Program-made: the position numbers and the translations under genes
Notes under the pieces: generated by a model
The model's database searches: none
The model's input: only the letters and a program-made list of their open reading frames with translations
What the model was told of the DNA's origin: nothing
Shown: piece after piece, positions 7,883 to 16,476 of the stretch
How the letters are laid out: every line of letters begins with the position of its first letter
Position numbering within the stretch: the stretch's first letter is position 1
From: Gammaproteobacteria bacterium
Lineage (GTDB): Bacteria; Pseudomonadota; Gammaproteobacteria; SZUA-21
NCBI GenBank assembly: GCA_003233075.1
Contig: QIKQ01000056.1
Location: 1-36,498 of the forward strand
DNA: 36,498 nt
Reading direction: 5' to 3'

Positions 7883-8524
7883 TTAATCTCGGTTTAATGT
7901 AATGCAGTGCGATTTTAAGTCTTCATAGGCGTTAGATAGCTGATTGATTAGCTCATCTGCAGTTGTAGACTTAGGCAGTGCATCGCCTACAACCACGTCA
8001 CAATTGAAAGGAACAAAAAGCGCTTCCCCTCTGGGTAGTGATCTTCCTAAGCCGTGAATCATGACCGGTGTTATTTTTGTGTCATTACGGTCCTTTATTA
8101 AATGATAGATGCCTTTTTTTAATTCGCTTGTTTTTTCAGGTTCGCCACGCGTACCCTCGGGAAACAAGATTAATATATCCCCTTGATCAAGTGCATCATG
8201 GCAAGCATTAAGCATCTCGTCGCGATTATTTGAATTCTTTCGGTCTATCGGAATTATGCCAATAATATTAAGAGAAAACCAAGCTAGAAAGTTTTTAGAT
8301 AGAAAATAGTCCGCAGCGGCAACCGGACGCAGTCGGTGAATTTTTGCCAGTGGGTAGAGGCTAATTAGTACCAAGGTGTCCAAATGACTATTATGATTAG
8401 CAGCTATAACCGCTGGTCCAGAGGTAGGTAGTTTGTGACGAAAACGACTGTTTAATCCAATGATAACTAAGACTAGCGGCTTGACTAGTAACGCAAAAAA
8501 TAATATTTTGAGGACTCGACTCAT
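7883..8524 (-). CDS. PlsC-like 1-acyl-sn-glycerol-3-phosphate acyltransferase
   Basis: This 213-residue enzyme belongs to the glycerolipid acyltransferase family, which adds an acyl chain to lysophosphatidate to form phosphatidate. The catalytic motif NHNSHLDTL (H-x4-D) and the binding motif FPEGTRG are both present, in the usual order, with an N-terminal hydrophobic segment that would hold it to the inner membrane. It is the last gene of the minus-strand phospholipid operon, starting 4 bases after the stop of the CdsA-like gene. Its product would be the substrate of that enzyme. As it lies in a ynb-type operon, it may be a dedicated rather than housekeeping PlsC. The exact acyl acceptor is inferred. 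Confidence 0.87.
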   Translation of the reverse strand: MSRVLKILFFALLVKPLVLVIIGLNSRFRHKLPTSGPAVIAANHNSHLDTLVLISLYPLAKIHRLRPVAAADYFLSKNFLAWFSLNIIGIIPIDRKNSNNRDEMLNACHDALDQGDILILFPEGTRGEPEKTSELKKGIYHLIKDRNDTKITPVMIHGLGRSLPRGEALFVPFNCDVVVGDALPKSTTADELINQLSNAYEDLKSHCITLNRD

Positions 8525-8528
8525 GTAT

Positions 8529-9476
8529 TTAGTAGTGTAAATAGTAGAGATAATGAAAAAACAAGGGTGCGGTATAAAGTAAGCTATCCATCCTGTCCAG
8601 TATGCCTCCGTGGCCTGGAATTAAACTGCCACTGTCTTTTATGCTCAGGTCTCGCTTAACAGAGGATATGACCACATCGCCTATAAATCCGGCGAGTGAG
8701 ATGATCATGCCAGCGCCAAAACTTTCTAATGTATTGAGTGGCGTAAGAGTAGGGCCTATAAAGCCTGAGAGTAAGGTAATGCTTGCGACGCCTCCAAAAA
8801 AACCAGCCCAGGTTTTATTAGGACTTACTTTAGGAATAATTTTATCCTTACCGAGTAATTTACCCCAAAGGTATTGGCACACATCATTAAACTCAGTCAT
8901 TAGAATCAAAAATAAAACTAAACCCATGGGTCCAGCATTTAAGTTTTTTTCTGGAAGTACAATTAAATAAGCAATATGACTGATCGAAAATACGGTAAGC
9001 ATAGCGACCCAGTGCAATACACCGGCTGCTTTTATAAATCCATCTGTAGCACCATTGATTACCATCCGCATGGGCATGAACAAAAATAGATAGACTGGAA
9101 TAAATATTATGAACATACCATACCAGCTGTCGGCAACCCAATAATATTGAAAGGGAATAGAAATATATACCCAAAATAATACATTTCTATCGATATGCCG
9201 AGTGGGTATTATAGAAATAAATTCTTTTAGGGCGAGAAAGCTTAGAAAGCCGAAGAAGATAATCGCGGTGTTTTTACTTATGGATAGGAACACAAATAAT
9301 AAACCGATAATCCACCACCATGAAATGATACGCTGTTTTAATTCGGTATGATTTTTTTCCGGATTTTTGTATTTAAAAATAATCGTTACAATAGTCGCGA
9401 TTGACAACAGGCCAATAACAATTATCATGGCATAGAGTGAATGGGAAGGAATTTTAGCTAGAAATTGCATATTCAA
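8529..9476 (-). CDS. ynbB: Phosphatidate cytidylyltransferase (CdsA/YnbB-like)
   Basis: The enzyme makes CDP-diacylglycerol from phosphatidate and CTP in the inner membrane. It has 315 residues, about eight hydrophobic segments, and the complete family signature near the C terminus: SSVKRDLSIKDSGSLIPGHGG followed by ILDRMDS. Another typical motif, SPNKTWAGFFGG, lies upstream. YnbB of Escherichia coli is a CdsA-type protein in the same operon context, so I name it by analogy. Neighbours are the PlsC-like gene 4 bases downstream and a small membrane protein 43 bases upstream. The substrate class is well supported; whether it is the only CDP-DAG synthase of the cell cannot be known here. Confidence 0.88.
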   Translation of the reverse strand: MNMQFLAKIPSHSLYAMIIVIGLLSIATIVTIIFKYKNPEKNHTELKQRIISWWWIIGLLFVFLSISKNTAIIFFGFLSFLALKEFISIIPTRHIDRNVLFWVYISIPFQYYWVADSWYGMFIIFIPVYLFLFMPMRMVINGATDGFIKAAGVLHWVAMLTVFSISHIAYLIVLPEKNLNAGPMGLVLFLILMTEFNDVCQYLWGKLLGKDKIIPKVSPNKTWAGFFGGVASITLLSGFIGPTLTPLNTLESFGAGMIISLAGFIGDVVISSVKRDLSIKDSGSLIPGHGGILDRMDSLLYTAPLFFHYLYYLHY

Positions 9477-9519
9477 AAAGTGAGCTCAAAGCTAAAAAAA
9501 AAATAGTGATGCGAATTAT

Positions 9520-9984
9520 TTAGACTAGACTCGCTGTTATTAATATCGCAAGCTGTATTACTAAGCTTAAGGCCTGTTTTTTGAATAATTTCATGCATGC
9601 TTGTAAACGTGTTTTTATATCTCGAGTATTTTGTTTGCCATCAACTCGCTCTGGGATTAACTCCCGGATTAAATTAAGATCAACAAGTGTTTTATCCAGT
9701 GAGATTAATTCTTCATCGCTTACATGTTCCTGGCAAGCAAGATGATTAATAATCGCGGCATCGAAGCCTACTCGAATTGCTAATATTGTCTCATAGATCC
9801 CCAGTAAAATCACAATTATAAGTGTCACTAGAAGTGTAGTGGAAAGCTTGTTTATTGTAGTAAAATAAATTAATAAAAATATTGCGATAAGTGTCAAAAA
9901 TAATGAGAAATTATTAACTTTAGTGTGTTGCTCTAAAAAACTAGCGAAAATTTTAAGCTGTATTTTTTCTTGGCTATTACTCAT
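9520..9984 (-). CDS. Small membrane protein in the phospholipid operon, unknown function
   Basis: This 154-residue protein is not recognised. It has two adjacent hydrophobic segments (about residues 25-42 and 48-70), a soluble charged middle (QEHVSDEELISLDKTLVDLN...ELIPERVDGKQNTRDIKTR) and a third hydrophobic segment at the extreme C terminus (about 138-154). Its start overlaps the end of the PAP2/phosphatase gene by 8 bases, so it is translated from the same operon. It sits where the enterobacterial ynb operon, as I recall it, has no gene. It could be an assembly or regulatory partner of the membrane enzymes around it, but this is only inferred from position. Confidence 0.65.
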   Translation of the reverse strand: MSNSQEKIQLKIFASFLEQHTKVNNFSLFLTLIAIFLLIYFTTINKLSTTLLVTLIIVILLGIYETILAIRVGFDAAIINHLACQEHVSDEELISLDKTLVDLNLIRELIPERVDGKQNTRDIKTRLQACMKLFKKQALSLVIQLAILITASLV

Positions 9985-11320
9985 TGCTTTCTATACTAGT
10001 AAAATTTACGACTTTTTCTAAGACCATGTGATCAGATTCCTTTATTAAGATCCCTGGTCGTGCCTTTTTTACAATATTTATTGCTCTATTAATACTTTCA
10101 GCTCGCTTGCTGATTAATAACCAGGCTATTAACGCTAAAGTGCTACGTGAATAACCCAATGCACAGCATACTAGTAGGGGATGGCTGCGGTCTGATTGCT
10201 CAATTAATCCTGCTGCGGAAATTAGGGTCTGAACATTTGGAGTGATTAAATCAAGTGTTGGAATGGCATGCCAAATAGCGTTTGTTTTTGGTGCGCTAAA
10301 TTCGGCAGTCATATCAATTACAGTCGAATAATTAGCTAGGTTTATTTCGCGTATTGTTGGAAAACGACCTAAAAAAACATTATCAATAATATGATTGGCT
10401 GGTTTAATTTTTAGTGCCCATAAGCGAGAATTAATCCTTGCAGCGATTAAGTAAGGGTATAGCAACCATTGAGCGGCCAAGCTAATTAGACCAGACCTAT
10501 TTTTTTGGAATCCGGAGGCACCGATAAACAAATAGAAAAAACTTAACAATAGTAACGAGCTAGCGGGCCAGAACAGCCAAAGAGCAGTACCGCCAAGCAG
10601 TGTTGCAATTAAAGCAAATAAACTAGCAGCAATCGCATAAAATAAGAAAAAGCGTTTTCGGCGGCTCTCCTTAGTTATATGAATGTGCCGAATAGGCACT
10701 TCGCCAATATTCGGCCAAAGCCAGATACAAAGAAAACCAAGTAACATGCCGGTTGGTATATCAATAAAATGATGCTGATAAGTTGTCAGTACCGATATGC
10801 CGATTAAAATGGCGAGTGCATGACATGGCCAAAGTAAATATTTAGGCAAATGCCGCACATACAAAACCCAAAGTAGTATGAGTAAGGCGATGTGTAACGA
10901 AGGTGCTTGATTAAATGGTTTATCAAAGCTGTTTAGTGTCGCAAACATAAATCCAGTTGTGCCAGTTGACTCAGGACGATCAAAACTGAATGCGAGAGGG
11001 AATAAAATAAAGCAAATCACCGCGATTATTTGTGTGCAAAGCAAGCGTTTCGCATGGCGATCGAGTTCTAACTTAGATTTGCAGATAAAGACTGATATGA
11101 CATAGAAAAGATCGATTAACCAATAGGGGATAATGGTCCAGGCAATAAAGGGTATTTGCTTTTCCCAAGCAAAAACCATTGTTGGCACATCGTTTTGCTG
11201 AGCTGCAAGCCAGTTCGCAAAACCATAACTAAGGAAAAAAAAAGGTCCTAAAAATAATAGCCACAGACTTGCTCGACGCCAGAGACGTAAATTTTCTTGC
11301 TCGGATGATTCAACACTCAT
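9977..11320 (-). CDS. ynbD: PAP2 / dual-specificity phosphatase fusion protein (YnbD-like)
   Basis: Two phosphatase modules are fused in 447 residues. The membrane part (about 1-270) has many hydrophobic segments and PAP2-type motifs: APSLHIALL in place of PSGH, and YQHHFIDIPTG, with the H-x3-D pair. The C-terminal part (about 305-440) is a cysteine phosphatase: VFLGRFPT, TVIDMTAE, a possible general acid in TLDLITP, and the active-site loop CALGYSR (C-x5-R). E. coli YnbD has the same order of domains. Phosphatases of this second type can dephosphorylate phosphatidylglycerol phosphate (PTPMT1), so removal of a head-group phosphate from a lipid made by the operon is a reasonable inference. It is 9 bases downstream of the YnbC-like gene. 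Confidence 0.85.
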   Translation of the reverse strand: MSVESSEQENLRLWRRASLWLLFLGPFFFLSYGFANWLAAQQNDVPTMVFAWEKQIPFIAWTIIPYWLIDLFYVISVFICKSKLELDRHAKRLLCTQIIAVICFILFPLAFSFDRPESTGTTGFMFATLNSFDKPFNQAPSLHIALLILLWVLYVRHLPKYLLWPCHALAILIGISVLTTYQHHFIDIPTGMLLGFLCIWLWPNIGEVPIRHIHITKESRRKRFFLFYAIAASLFALIATLLGGTALWLFWPASSLLLLSFFYLFIGASGFQKNRSGLISLAAQWLLYPYLIAARINSRLWALKIKPANHIIDNVFLGRFPTIREINLANYSTVIDMTAEFSAPKTNAIWHAIPTLDLITPNVQTLISAAGLIEQSDRSHPLLVCCALGYSRSTLALIAWLLISKRAESINRAINIVKKARPGILIKESDHMVLEKVVNFTSIESNE

Positions 11321-11329
11321 AGTCAGGTG

Positions 11330-13108
11330 TTAGTTTTTTCTAGCAAGGCACACAGTGAATATGCCAAATTCGTCGATTCGTTGCTCGATTTTGCTAAAAC
11401 CTTTACTTTCTACCAGCTGATCCATTTCCTGCTGAGTGCGTCTACGCATAACCCAAGCCTGCGCTTGACGATGGCTGGTAAGTGCACGGGCGATCATTTC
11501 AAGTTGAGGATGCCATGGCTGGCCAGTATAAATAAGATAAGAACCAGACTCTAGTGTTTGAGAAAAGCCCTCTAAAGATTGTAAAATCAAATCATTTTCT
11601 GGGAACAATTCGAATAATCCGGAGACAATTCCCAGTGTTGGCGTCGTCTCCAAATTGTCAAAGCTAGAAACATCAAATGCATCGGCTTTTACAAATTTTG
11701 CAGTGGAGCTTAAGCTTTTTTCGACTATGAGTTCACTACCCTGAGTTATATTCAAATTACTGTAATCACGCAATAATATTGAATCTGCTTTTATCTCACT
11801 GTGTTGAATTGCCTCAAGTATGTAGCGTCCATGACCGGCAGCGATGTCCATAATATGAATTGGTTTATTTTCATTTTTAAGCAGTTTCATCGAATGTCGG
11901 ATTAATTCTTCCAAATTAATTTTTCGTTGTCGTATACCGCGCCAACCTATTGAGTTGAGATAGTTATTGTCGATAAATCGTCCGATAGGACCTAAGCCGG
12001 AGGCATTATTTTTATAAACATAATCGAGAGCACTGCCTGAATCGAAGCCAGTTTTTTGGCCGAGTTTAATGCCATCAGATAACAAGGCGCTGAATTTTAA
12101 GCTCATTCGTACGCTTGCCCAGGCAAAACCACGCAGCGAAAAAGAGGAAAGTGGTGTCGCTAAGGTGTCAGACTCGTATCGCGTAAAGCCTGATTTATCC
12201 GCTTCCATGAGTGAGGTTCTATTGAAGGGCTCAGCAAAACGTTGCTGAATAAAATCCCGCATTTTATCGATTACGATAACGCGATCTTTTTCGCCTAAGG
12301 TGTCGTGGTAAAAACCTTTGAGGACATGTCTTTCTTTAATACTTGATCCAAGATTTTCGTAAAATACATGTTGTGGTTTATGATGTACCACCCAATCCGA
12401 ACCTGAAATTAATAACTGTGTTGGCACCGTAATGGCAGCTGCATCACAAACAATTCTATCGGCTGTTTTGTATAACTCGAGTAGAATGTTATTCGAAATT
12501 GCTCGAGTTATCAGTGGGTCGGCTTCAAAGGATTTAATTCGTTCTGGGTCGTGACTTAAAAATTTTGCTTTAACATAGCTGTTAACAAAAAAATTACCTT
12601 TAAACTTTTGTTTAATTGCCAAGGCAGTACGTGCAAAGGGCACGTATAGTTTTACTTTAAAAGCAGGCGATGCTAGCACCATGCAACGTATTTTTGGTGC
12701 ATAGTCATGCACCCAGGTTGAGATTAAGACTGCACCGACGCTTTGTGCGATTATCGCCATATCTTCGACTGAAAAATCATAGCTTACTGAAATATGATCG
12801 ATCAATGTTTGAACATCTCGAACTGAACAGCTGAAGCTTGGACTGTAACCACGATCTCCTGGGGATTTGCCGTGGCCTCGAGCATCCCAGGCAAAAAATT
12901 CGTAGTCTGGAAGCTTTAGTTCATCGACGACATGAGCCATGCGGCCTGAATGCTCATGGCCGCGATGGAAAAGGATAATTGCGCCTTTCGCTACTCCTGA
13001 CTCCGTGGGCCAGTAACGATAAAATAAATCGACGTCATCGTGAGTCCTAAAACTCTTCTCTTCAACCTTTCTTAGTGGTGGACTGACTTTATCTGTCATA
13101 TTTCCCAT
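11330..13108 (-). CDS. ynbC: Alpha/beta hydrolase fused to SAM methyltransferase (YnbC-like)
   Basis: A two-domain protein of 592 residues. The N-terminal half is an alpha/beta hydrolase of the monoglyceride-lipase type: LFHRGHEHSGR, WDARGHGKSPGDRG, the nucleophile region AIIAQSVGAVL (Ser in AQSVG rather than GxSxG), Asp in ISGSDWVVH and His in GFYHDTLGE. The C-terminal half is a Rossmann methyltransferase with IMDIAAGHGRYILEA as the SAM loop and LLRDYSNLNI after it. E. coli YnbC shows the same fusion. The start is ATG 13108, preceded by AAGGA six bases upstream; ATG 13135 is in frame but lacks a close ribosome site. It lies between the transferase and the phosphatase, so an acyl-lipid substrate is likely but not shown. 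Confidence 0.87.
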   Translation of the reverse strand: MGNMTDKVSPPLRKVEEKSFRTHDDVDLFYRYWPTESGVAKGAIILFHRGHEHSGRMAHVVDELKLPDYEFFAWDARGHGKSPGDRGYSPSFSCSVRDVQTLIDHISVSYDFSVEDMAIIAQSVGAVLISTWVHDYAPKIRCMVLASPAFKVKLYVPFARTALAIKQKFKGNFFVNSYVKAKFLSHDPERIKSFEADPLITRAISNNILLELYKTADRIVCDAAAITVPTQLLISGSDWVVHHKPQHVFYENLGSSIKERHVLKGFYHDTLGEKDRVIVIDKMRDFIQQRFAEPFNRTSLMEADKSGFTRYESDTLATPLSSFSLRGFAWASVRMSLKFSALLSDGIKLGQKTGFDSGSALDYVYKNNASGLGPIGRFIDNNYLNSIGWRGIRQRKINLEELIRHSMKLLKNENKPIHIMDIAAGHGRYILEAIQHSEIKADSILLRDYSNLNITQGSELIVEKSLSSTAKFVKADAFDVSSFDNLETTPTLGIVSGLFELFPENDLILQSLEGFSQTLESGSYLIYTGQPWHPQLEMIARALTSHRQAQAWVMRRRTQQEMDQLVESKGFSKIEQRIDEFGIFTVCLARKN

Positions 13109-13165
13109 ATTAATTCCTTGTGTTATCGAAAGCATTTCGAAGATTGGGTTATCCTCTGTGTTAGC

Positions 13166-13774
13166 CTAATTAGACTCTAATTCTTTTAGTGCATTTCTTA
13201 TTCGATTAACTATAGTTAATCCTATTAAAAGTGCTGTTAGCGGCATGAGCCAATATAACCAGTTTGGTAAATTGGTTGAAAAAGCGAGCCATATCGCAAG
13301 CACGGAAAACAGTAACGCTCGGTCGCTTTTGCCCATGGGTCCATCGTATCGCCTAGTTGCACCAATACTTGTACCAATGACACCTGCAAATTCACTTAGT
13401 ATTGCTAGAAAAATTACTAATAATACAGGAATCAAAGTGAATGGAGCTATTGCGACAAATGGAAAATAAAGCGCTGCATCTGAAACAGCGTCGCATAATT
13501 CATTTAGATACTCGCCCAGTTTACTTTGTTGATTAAACTCTCTAGCGAGCATACCGTCTATCGCATTTAGCGCCATGCGAATCAACATCCATATGGGAAA
13601 CAAGATAAACAAGAAATGATAATTTGAAAAAGCATAAAGCAGACTGCCCAGTAAGATCGATCCTATAGCAGCAGCGAGGGTGACTTGATTAGCGCTAATG
13701 CCTCTCTCTGCTAGTTTTTTGACTGTAGGTCGTAGTAAGGCTTGAAATTTTGGCTTAATGTCGTATAGAGTCAT
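13166..13774 (-). CDS. ynbA: CDP-alcohol phosphatidyltransferase (YnbA-like)
   Basis: First gene of the operon, 202 residues with about six hydrophobic segments. The N terminus MTLYDIKPKFQALLRP resembles YnbA as I remember it, which is why I chose ATG 13774 over GTG 13783. Family members join an alcohol to the phosphatidyl group of CDP-diacylglycerol. The family motif DxxDGxxAR(x8)GxxxDxxxD is present in altered form: NAIDGMLAREFNQQSKLG, then EYLNELCD. Two of the four metal-binding Asp positions are Asn, while DG, AR, G and the last Asp are kept. The alcohol acceptor cannot be told from sequence. The next gene begins 57 bases downstream. Confidence 0.86.
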   Translation of the reverse strand: MTLYDIKPKFQALLRPTVKKLAERGISANQVTLAAAIGSILLGSLLYAFSNYHFLFILFPIWMLIRMALNAIDGMLAREFNQQSKLGEYLNELCDAVSDAALYFPFVAIAPFTLIPVLLVIFLAILSEFAGVIGTSIGATRRYDGPMGKSDRALLFSVLAIWLAFSTNLPNWLYWLMPLTALLIGLTIVNRIRNALKELESN

Positions 13775-13912
13775 TTTGTCCACTTAAGATGTATTTGAAT
13801 AAACATCAACTAACAGACTGTTAACTCTAATCAAGTCTAGTTAATTAGTTAAATTATTTGATGTCGTTATATTACCCTAAATTTCACCGAAATACAGTTT
13901 ACTATGCGGCTT

Positions 13913-15490
13913 CTATAATAGACCTTCAATTGGCAACAAGCTTATAAGGGTAATACTAAGATGTTTTAGTAAGCTTACCTCTGGCTCTTGATTGCTATTC
14001 TTGGTTCGATCGTTTGTTTTCCAGGTGATTTCATATTCTTCATTGCCGTCATCAACTTCGTCTATAGAATTAGTTTTTCTATAACTAAGTGCGTAGGCGT
14101 TTTCTTTGCTGCTTAATCGTCTAAATGTTTGATTCATTTCCGTCGATAATTTTTCGCTGTCGATCATAATGCTTATTTCAGTATTTAAGTATCGAGATCG
14201 AGGTGTTAAATTAACTGAGCCGACATAAAGATAACGATTATCAATAATAATTGACTTGGCGTGTAAACGTGATACTGGTTTTTTTTCAAACCAAGTGATT
14301 TTAGATCGTTTCTTTTTAAGTGAATTACGTTTAAATTCGTATAAACTAACTCCATTCTTCAGTAAATTTAAACGGTATCGCTGATAACCTCCGTGTGATA
14401 AAGAAAAATCGTTTGCTGCAAATGAGTTAGTTAAGACAGATACCCTAACGCCTTTTTTCTTTAATTGTTTAGTCCATTTAAGACCAAATCGTTGAGGAAC
14501 AAAATACGGTGTAATAATATTTACATTTGTTTTTGCTTTCGCCATATGTTTTGTCATAATGTGTTCTAGAAACTTTTCATTGCTTTTTTTAATGCCACGA
14601 ATCTTATTCGGCGGATCATAAAGGACTTGATAATTTGCCCAAGTAAAATAGCGATTACTATTTTTAATTTTGTTAGCAATATTTAGTTTTTCAAGCGCAC
14701 GCCAATATTTAGTATGTTTAAGTTTTAAATAATGTGACTTGAGCTCTTTACGTGTGTCTTTGTATGTGATCCGAAGAAATAGACGTCTATTTAGTTTTTT
14801 AATATTGACTGCCCATTTCGCATTCCAATAGTCATCAAAGCTTTTTGACACTGTCTTTACGACAGAGCCTATAGCCAAAACACCTAAATCTCGATACAAA
14901 TAACTAGGCTTAGCACTATAATAAGCGTCGCCGATATTGCGACCACCAACAATAGCGATGCTGTTATCAGCAACAAATACTTTGTTGTGCATGCGTCGAT
15001 TCGCACGTTGAAAACTACTTAATAAGGCGATCGTACGTAACCACTTACGTTGACTTATCGGATTATATAATTTGACGTCAATATTTGGATGCTGGGCGAG
15101 GGTCGCTAAATTAGCGTTACCACCGCGAGCGACAAAATCATCGAGTAATAATCTTACTTTAACACCTCTATCTGCAGCTTTTAATAGATGGTAAATGACA
15201 GCTTTGCCGGTGTTATCTTGATGCAAGCTCCAATACTGTAAGTCTAATGATTTTTCAGCCTTGTTAGTTAAATAAATAATGGCAGCTAAGGCATCCATGC
15301 CATCGTGTAATAAATGAAAACCACCTTTATTAGAATTTGAGGCAGAATGCGAGCGTTCGATTAGTTTCGCCAGACTTGTTTCAGTAACTTGTGTCGTGGC
15401 ATAGCTCAATTTTGTTGGCTTTTTAAATTGACTAGAGCAACCAGTCAAGGCAAGTGAGCAGGCAATTATAAATAAGCCGGGCTTTCGCAT
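13913..15490 (-). CDS. Phospholipase D family lipoprotein, ClsC-like cardiolipin synthase
   Basis: This 525-residue protein has two HKD motifs: RRMHNKVFVADN with GGRNIGDAY, about His168, and SRLHAKSIIIDN with GSVNLTPRS, about His410. In each case the pattern is H-x-K-x4-D. It is the length and type of ClsC (YmdC), which makes cardiolipin in E. coli from phosphatidylglycerol and phosphatidylethanolamine. I chose ATG 15490 because it gives a compact lipoprotein signal: MRKPGLFIIACSLALTGCSS, with lipobox LTGC. ATG 15529 would add 13 residues. Residues after Cys are SSQ, so outer-membrane sorting is possible. It precedes the ynb-type operon on the same strand with a 138-base gap, and may act on its lipids. 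Nuclease or lipase activity is a less likely alternative. Confidence 0.82.
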   Translation of the reverse strand: MRKPGLFIIACSLALTGCSSQFKKPTKLSYATTQVTETSLAKLIERSHSASNSNKGGFHLLHDGMDALAAIIYLTNKAEKSLDLQYWSLHQDNTGKAVIYHLLKAADRGVKVRLLLDDFVARGGNANLATLAQHPNIDVKLYNPISQRKWLRTIALLSSFQRANRRMHNKVFVADNSIAIVGGRNIGDAYYSAKPSYLYRDLGVLAIGSVVKTVSKSFDDYWNAKWAVNIKKLNRRLFLRITYKDTRKELKSHYLKLKHTKYWRALEKLNIANKIKNSNRYFTWANYQVLYDPPNKIRGIKKSNEKFLEHIMTKHMAKAKTNVNIITPYFVPQRFGLKWTKQLKKKGVRVSVLTNSFAANDFSLSHGGYQRYRLNLLKNGVSLYEFKRNSLKKKRSKITWFEKKPVSRLHAKSIIIDNRYLYVGSVNLTPRSRYLNTEISIMIDSEKLSTEMNQTFRRLSSKENAYALSYRKTNSIDEVDDGNEEYEITWKTNDRTKNSNQEPEVSLLKHLSITLISLLPIEGLL

Positions 15491-15812
15491 AAGCGATCTT
15501 AAATTAATCAGTGTTTTATTAGTGTCCATAAAAATCCACCTCTTCCCGGCGTTTATCTCGTTATAATTTAGGTATAAATACTTACCTATGTTTGTATGTT
15601 TGTTACAACAGATAATGAACGAAATTAGCTGAACCTAACATGAGCCAAATGGACTAATATGCTAAATAAATGTAAGTAATTGTAATAATTATGTTATTTT
15701 TCTCATAAATAGCTTATTTGTTGACTGTTCCAATGATTCTCCGCTACGGTGCGAGTGAAGTTGGAATTTATAATAAAAGTTAAGTAATTGTAGATAATTA
15801 AACAGGTATAAA

Positions 15813-16271
15813 ATGAAGAAGAAACTTGAAATATATCGAACACTCATATTAATTACACTGCCAATCCAGTTTTATGTTCAATATTTATTTTTGACGGCTG
15901 CGCCTTTATCTGTTGATATCGCGGAGTAGCGTAAGTGGATATCCTATGATGCGGTTACGTCCGCAGGTATAAATTATATTACTTACATTGCATGGCTAGT
16001 GACTTATGTCATTGGTTTTATCGAATTGTATTTCTATTTGTGGCTTTCAAGATCATTTATAATCATTAGTATGTGCTTAATGGTTTTCATGTCAGCGACT
16101 AACGGTATTTTAATAACGACGGCAGTTGAAAATACAATTTTCGCAATTTCCAATATCTTTTATGTTTTTGCCGTAGGCATGGCATTTTTTTCACCGCCAG
16201 TTCTTGTTAGGTTTAGAAAGAATCATTGGCTTAAACCAAGTAAAATAAACAAAAGAAGTTCACAAGTTTAA
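15813..16271 (+). pseudogene. Membrane protein gene interrupted by an in-frame TAG
   Basis: A frame runs from ATG 15813 (MKKKLEIYRTLILITLPIQF) to the stop at 16271, interrupted only by TAG at 15927-15929 (codon 39). Across the TAG the hydrophobic pattern continues, giving four predicted membrane segments in about 152 codons (near residues 10-30, 55-72, 79-97 and 108-128) and a basic tail. The downstream part alone (ATG 15999) would start inside the second membrane segment and has no ribosome site. The simplest reading is one small membrane protein inactivated by a nonsense mutation; a sequencing error or suppression is also possible. I recognise no family. It lies between the phospholipase D gene and the DUF4173 gene. 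Confidence 0.6.
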
Positions 16272-16476
16272 TAATAAATAATTAGTACTGGGTTGTATAT
16301 TTTGTTTATTAATAGTTTGTGGAATGACGGATACAGCGTCTAATTTCGGTTTACGTTAACAATTAGGGTTTTTGCAAGGGATTTGCACATAATCATCTTA
16401 GATTTGTCATAGCTTTGCCATTTTCTAGCCTTAGTTATTGCTTAGAATTCGCTTAACTAATGTTAAGGAGAATGCA

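Noticed and set aside
15927..15929. Read-through or pyrrolysine at the TAG.
   Set aside because: No signal for recoding and no reason to expect pyrrolysine; mutation or sequencing error is simpler.
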